From: Streptosporangiaceae bacterium
GTDB lineage: Bacteria > Actinomycetota > Actinomycetes > Streptosporangiales > Streptosporangiaceae
Assembly (NCBI GenBank): GCA_030043395.1
Contig: JASHXW010000429.1
Location: 1-6,233, forward strand
DNA: 6,233 nucleotides
Reading direction: 5' to 3'
Below the pieces are notes generated by a model. It did not search any database and was not told the origin of the DNA. It saw only the letters and a program-made list of their open reading frames with translations. The translations under genes were made by a program, and so were the position numbers. Below are positions 4,732-6,233 of this stretch, in pieces; positions within the stretch are counted from its first letter, which is position 1; each line of letters opens with the position of its first letter.

Positions 4732-6233
4732 TACTTGATGAGCGGGTCGCGGGGGAGGCCGAGGATGCGCTCGCCGATCTGGTTGCGCTTGATCTCCGAG
4801 GTGCCGCCCGCGATGGACATCGCGCGGTGCGCGAGCGAGAGCAGGCCTCCCATGGCGCCGGGACCCTCGAGGAACGCCAGGTCGGGCCCGGCAAGCTCGG
4901 CCAGGATCGCGGCGCTCTCGTGGCCGTTCTCTGACAGCAGCAGCTTGGTGACGTTGCCCTCAGGACCGGGGCCGGCGCCGATCACGGCGCGGTAGGCACT
5001 GCGCAGGTTGAGCACGCCCATGGCCTGCGTGCGCGCGATATGGCGGCCAACCCGGCCTGAGCCTCCGGCGAGCCGTTCCGGGTGGGCGTCGAGCGGCTCG
5101 ATGAACGCCTCGACCGGCATCGCCATGCCGCCCTGGCCGCCGCCGATGCTGACGCTCTCGTTGCCCAGCGTGGCGCGGGCAACGGTCCAGCCGCGGTTCA
5201 CGTCGCCGACGACGTCAGCGTCCGGGACGAAGACGTTGTCGAAGAACACCTCGTTGAAGTCCGCGCTCGCGGTGGCCTGCTTCAGCGGACGCACACTCAC
5301 GCCGTCGGCTTTCAGGTCGATCACCATCATCGTGATGCCGTCGTGCTTGGCCGCGTCCGGGTTCGTGCGGACTGTCGCCAGGCCGAACCTGCTGTAGTGC
5401 GCGCCGCTAGTCCAGACTTTCTGGCCGTTGATGATCCAGCCGCCGTCGGCCCGCACTGCCCTGGTCCTGATGCCCGCGGCATCTGACCCGGCGCCCGGCT
5501 CGCTGAACAGCTGGCACCAGATGACCTCCTGGTTCAGCGCCGGGATGACCCAGCGCTGCACCTGCTCGGCCGTGGCGTACTGGATCAGCGTGAGGATCAC
5601 CCAGCTCGTGATCCCGTAAGACGGCCGCTTGATGCCCGCGGCACCGAACTCCTGCTCGATCACGAGCTGCTCGAGCGCGCTCGCGTCCCGGCCCCAGGGC
5701 ACTGGCCAGTTCGGCATCACGTAGCCGTCTTTGATCATCGCGGCACGGCGGCCCGCCTCGTCCTTGTCGCGGACGGTGCCGATGAACTCCCTGACGACCT
5801 CGCGGATTGGCTCGGCTTCCGGCGGCAAGTCGATCGCCTTCTCACGCCGAACGCCGTTACGGACCGAGTCGGTCACCGCTATGGCCGCTGCCTCGGCGTC
5901 GATGATCGCCTTGATCGCCGTGGCGCGGCGCAGGTACAGGTGAGCATCGTGCTCCCAGGTGAACCCGATGCCGCCGTGTACCTGGGTGTTGAGGTTTGCG
6001 TCGAGGTCCGCTGCCGCGACGCCAAGTACGGCGGCTATGGCCGCGGTATAGGTGAACTGGTCACCGCCGGAGCTGGCCGCCCTGGCCGCGTCCCAGACGG
6101 CTGCCGTGGCGAGCTCTGCTGCCACGAGCATGTTCGCGCAATGGTGCTTGACCGCCTGGAACATGGCGATCGGCCGGCCGAACTGCTCGCGTACCTTGGC
6201 GTACTCGGCTGCCATGTTCGTGCATTCCCTGGC
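4731..6233 (-). CDS. Two-domain (fused) acyl-CoA dehydrogenase, FadE-type, 5' end outside window
   Basis: The frame is open to the right edge: six codons (ARECTN) precede the ATG at 6215 and continue the family pattern into AAEYAKVREQFGRP, so that ATG is internal. 500 residues are visible. Residues 1 to about 120 are the C-terminal helical domain of a first acyl-CoA dehydrogenase unit (QVHGGIGFTWEHD at 84-96). After a short linker, a second, complete unit runs from about 134 to 500. It carries the FAD/substrate signature LFSEPGAGSDAAG (242-254), WIINGQKVWTSGA and the C-terminal AGGTSEIKRNQIGERILGL. Known fused mycobacterial homologues such as FadE34 have about 710-730 residues, so some 210-230 are missing. 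They reduce FAD while forming an alpha,beta-double bond in acyl-CoA, FadE34 in steroid side-chain degradation; substrate here is unknown. The usual YEGT glutamate is Gly476. Glu359 in LGNES aligns with the IVD-type catalytic base. Confidence 0.9.
   Translation of the reverse strand, partial: ARECTNMAAEYAKVREQFGRPIAMFQAVKHHCANMLVAAELATAAVWDAARAASSGGDQFTYTAAIAAVLGVAAADLDANLNTQVHGGIGFTWEHDAHLYLRRATAIKAIIDAEAAAIAVTDSVRNGVRREKAIDLPPEAEPIREVVREFIGTVRDKDEAGRRAAMIKDGYVMPNWPVPWGRDASALEQLVIEQEFGAAGIKRPSYGITSWVILTLIQYATAEQVQRWVIPALNQEVIWCQLFSEPGAGSDAAGIRTRAVRADGGWIINGQKVWTSGAHYSRFGLATVRTNPDAAKHDGITMMVIDLKADGVSVRPLKQATASADFNEVFFDNVFVPDADVVGDVNRGWTVARATLGNESVSIGGGQGGMAMPVEAFIEPLDAHPERLAGGSGRVGRHIARTQAMGVLNLRSAYRAVIGAGPGPEGNVTKLLLSENGHESAAILAELAGPDLAFLEGPGAMGGLLSLAHRAMSIAGGTSEIKRNQIGERILGLPRDPLIK

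Noticed and set aside
4457..4894. 145-codon minus-strand frame across the 3' ends of tenA and the acyl-CoA dehydrogenase gene
   Set aside because: It overlaps both real genes in wrong frames, and the product is Ser/Arg/Pro-rich with no recognisable motif.
1..6233. CRISPR array, tRNA/rRNA, insertion sequence, riboswitch
   Set aside because: No array of identical direct repeats with spacers, no cloverleaf, no transposase or terminal inverted repeats, and no TPP-riboswitch pattern before tenA was seen by eye.

Overview
The window is GC-rich DNA from a bacterium, almost certainly an actinomycete (Actinomycetota). The evidence is strong G/C bias at third codon positions, GTG and TTG starts, TAnnnT boxes just upstream of start codons as in leaderless actinobacterial genes, and gene families typical of the phylum: a class III extradiol dioxygenase-like protein, a six-helix membrane protein with an HVHH motif, and a fused two-domain acyl-CoA dehydrogenase. 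Genus cannot be fixed; a Streptosporangiales- or Trebonia-like soil actinomycete would fit, as an inference only.

Layout, left to right. (1) 3-533 (+): the 3' part of a class III extradiol dioxygenase subunit B-like gene, cut by the window edge. (2) About 508-675 (+): the last ~50 codons of a zinc-type alcohol dehydrogenase in another frame, with no start of its own, joined directly to the end of gene 1. (3) 679-2139 (-): an exported protein of eight ~57-residue repeats, each with a CX5C pair. (4) 2299-3039 (-): a class I SAM-dependent methyltransferase, with a strong hairpin across its stop codon. (5) 3040-3215: a divergent control region with a 17-bp tandem duplication and a 15-bp palindrome. 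(6) 3216-4001 (+): a conserved six-helix membrane protein. (7) 4013-4681 (+): TenA, aminopyrimidine aminohydrolase/thiaminase II, with all key active-site residues. (8) 4731-6233 (-): a two-domain acyl-CoA dehydrogenase, running off the right edge.

The genes do not form one pathway. The membrane gene and tenA are 11 bp apart and probably co-transcribed. The methyltransferase and the repeat protein share a strand but are separated by 159 bp and a hairpin, so they are probably separate units. TenA points to thiamin-pyrimidine salvage and the acyl-CoA dehydrogenase to acyl-CoA or steroid side-chain oxidation.

I see no mobile element, CRISPR array, RNA gene or clear new multi-gene system. The most unusual items are the gene-end/gene-end junction near position 510, the eight-repeat cysteine-paired exported protein, the periodic motif array in the divergent promoter region, and the His/Asp-rich membrane protein of unknown function.
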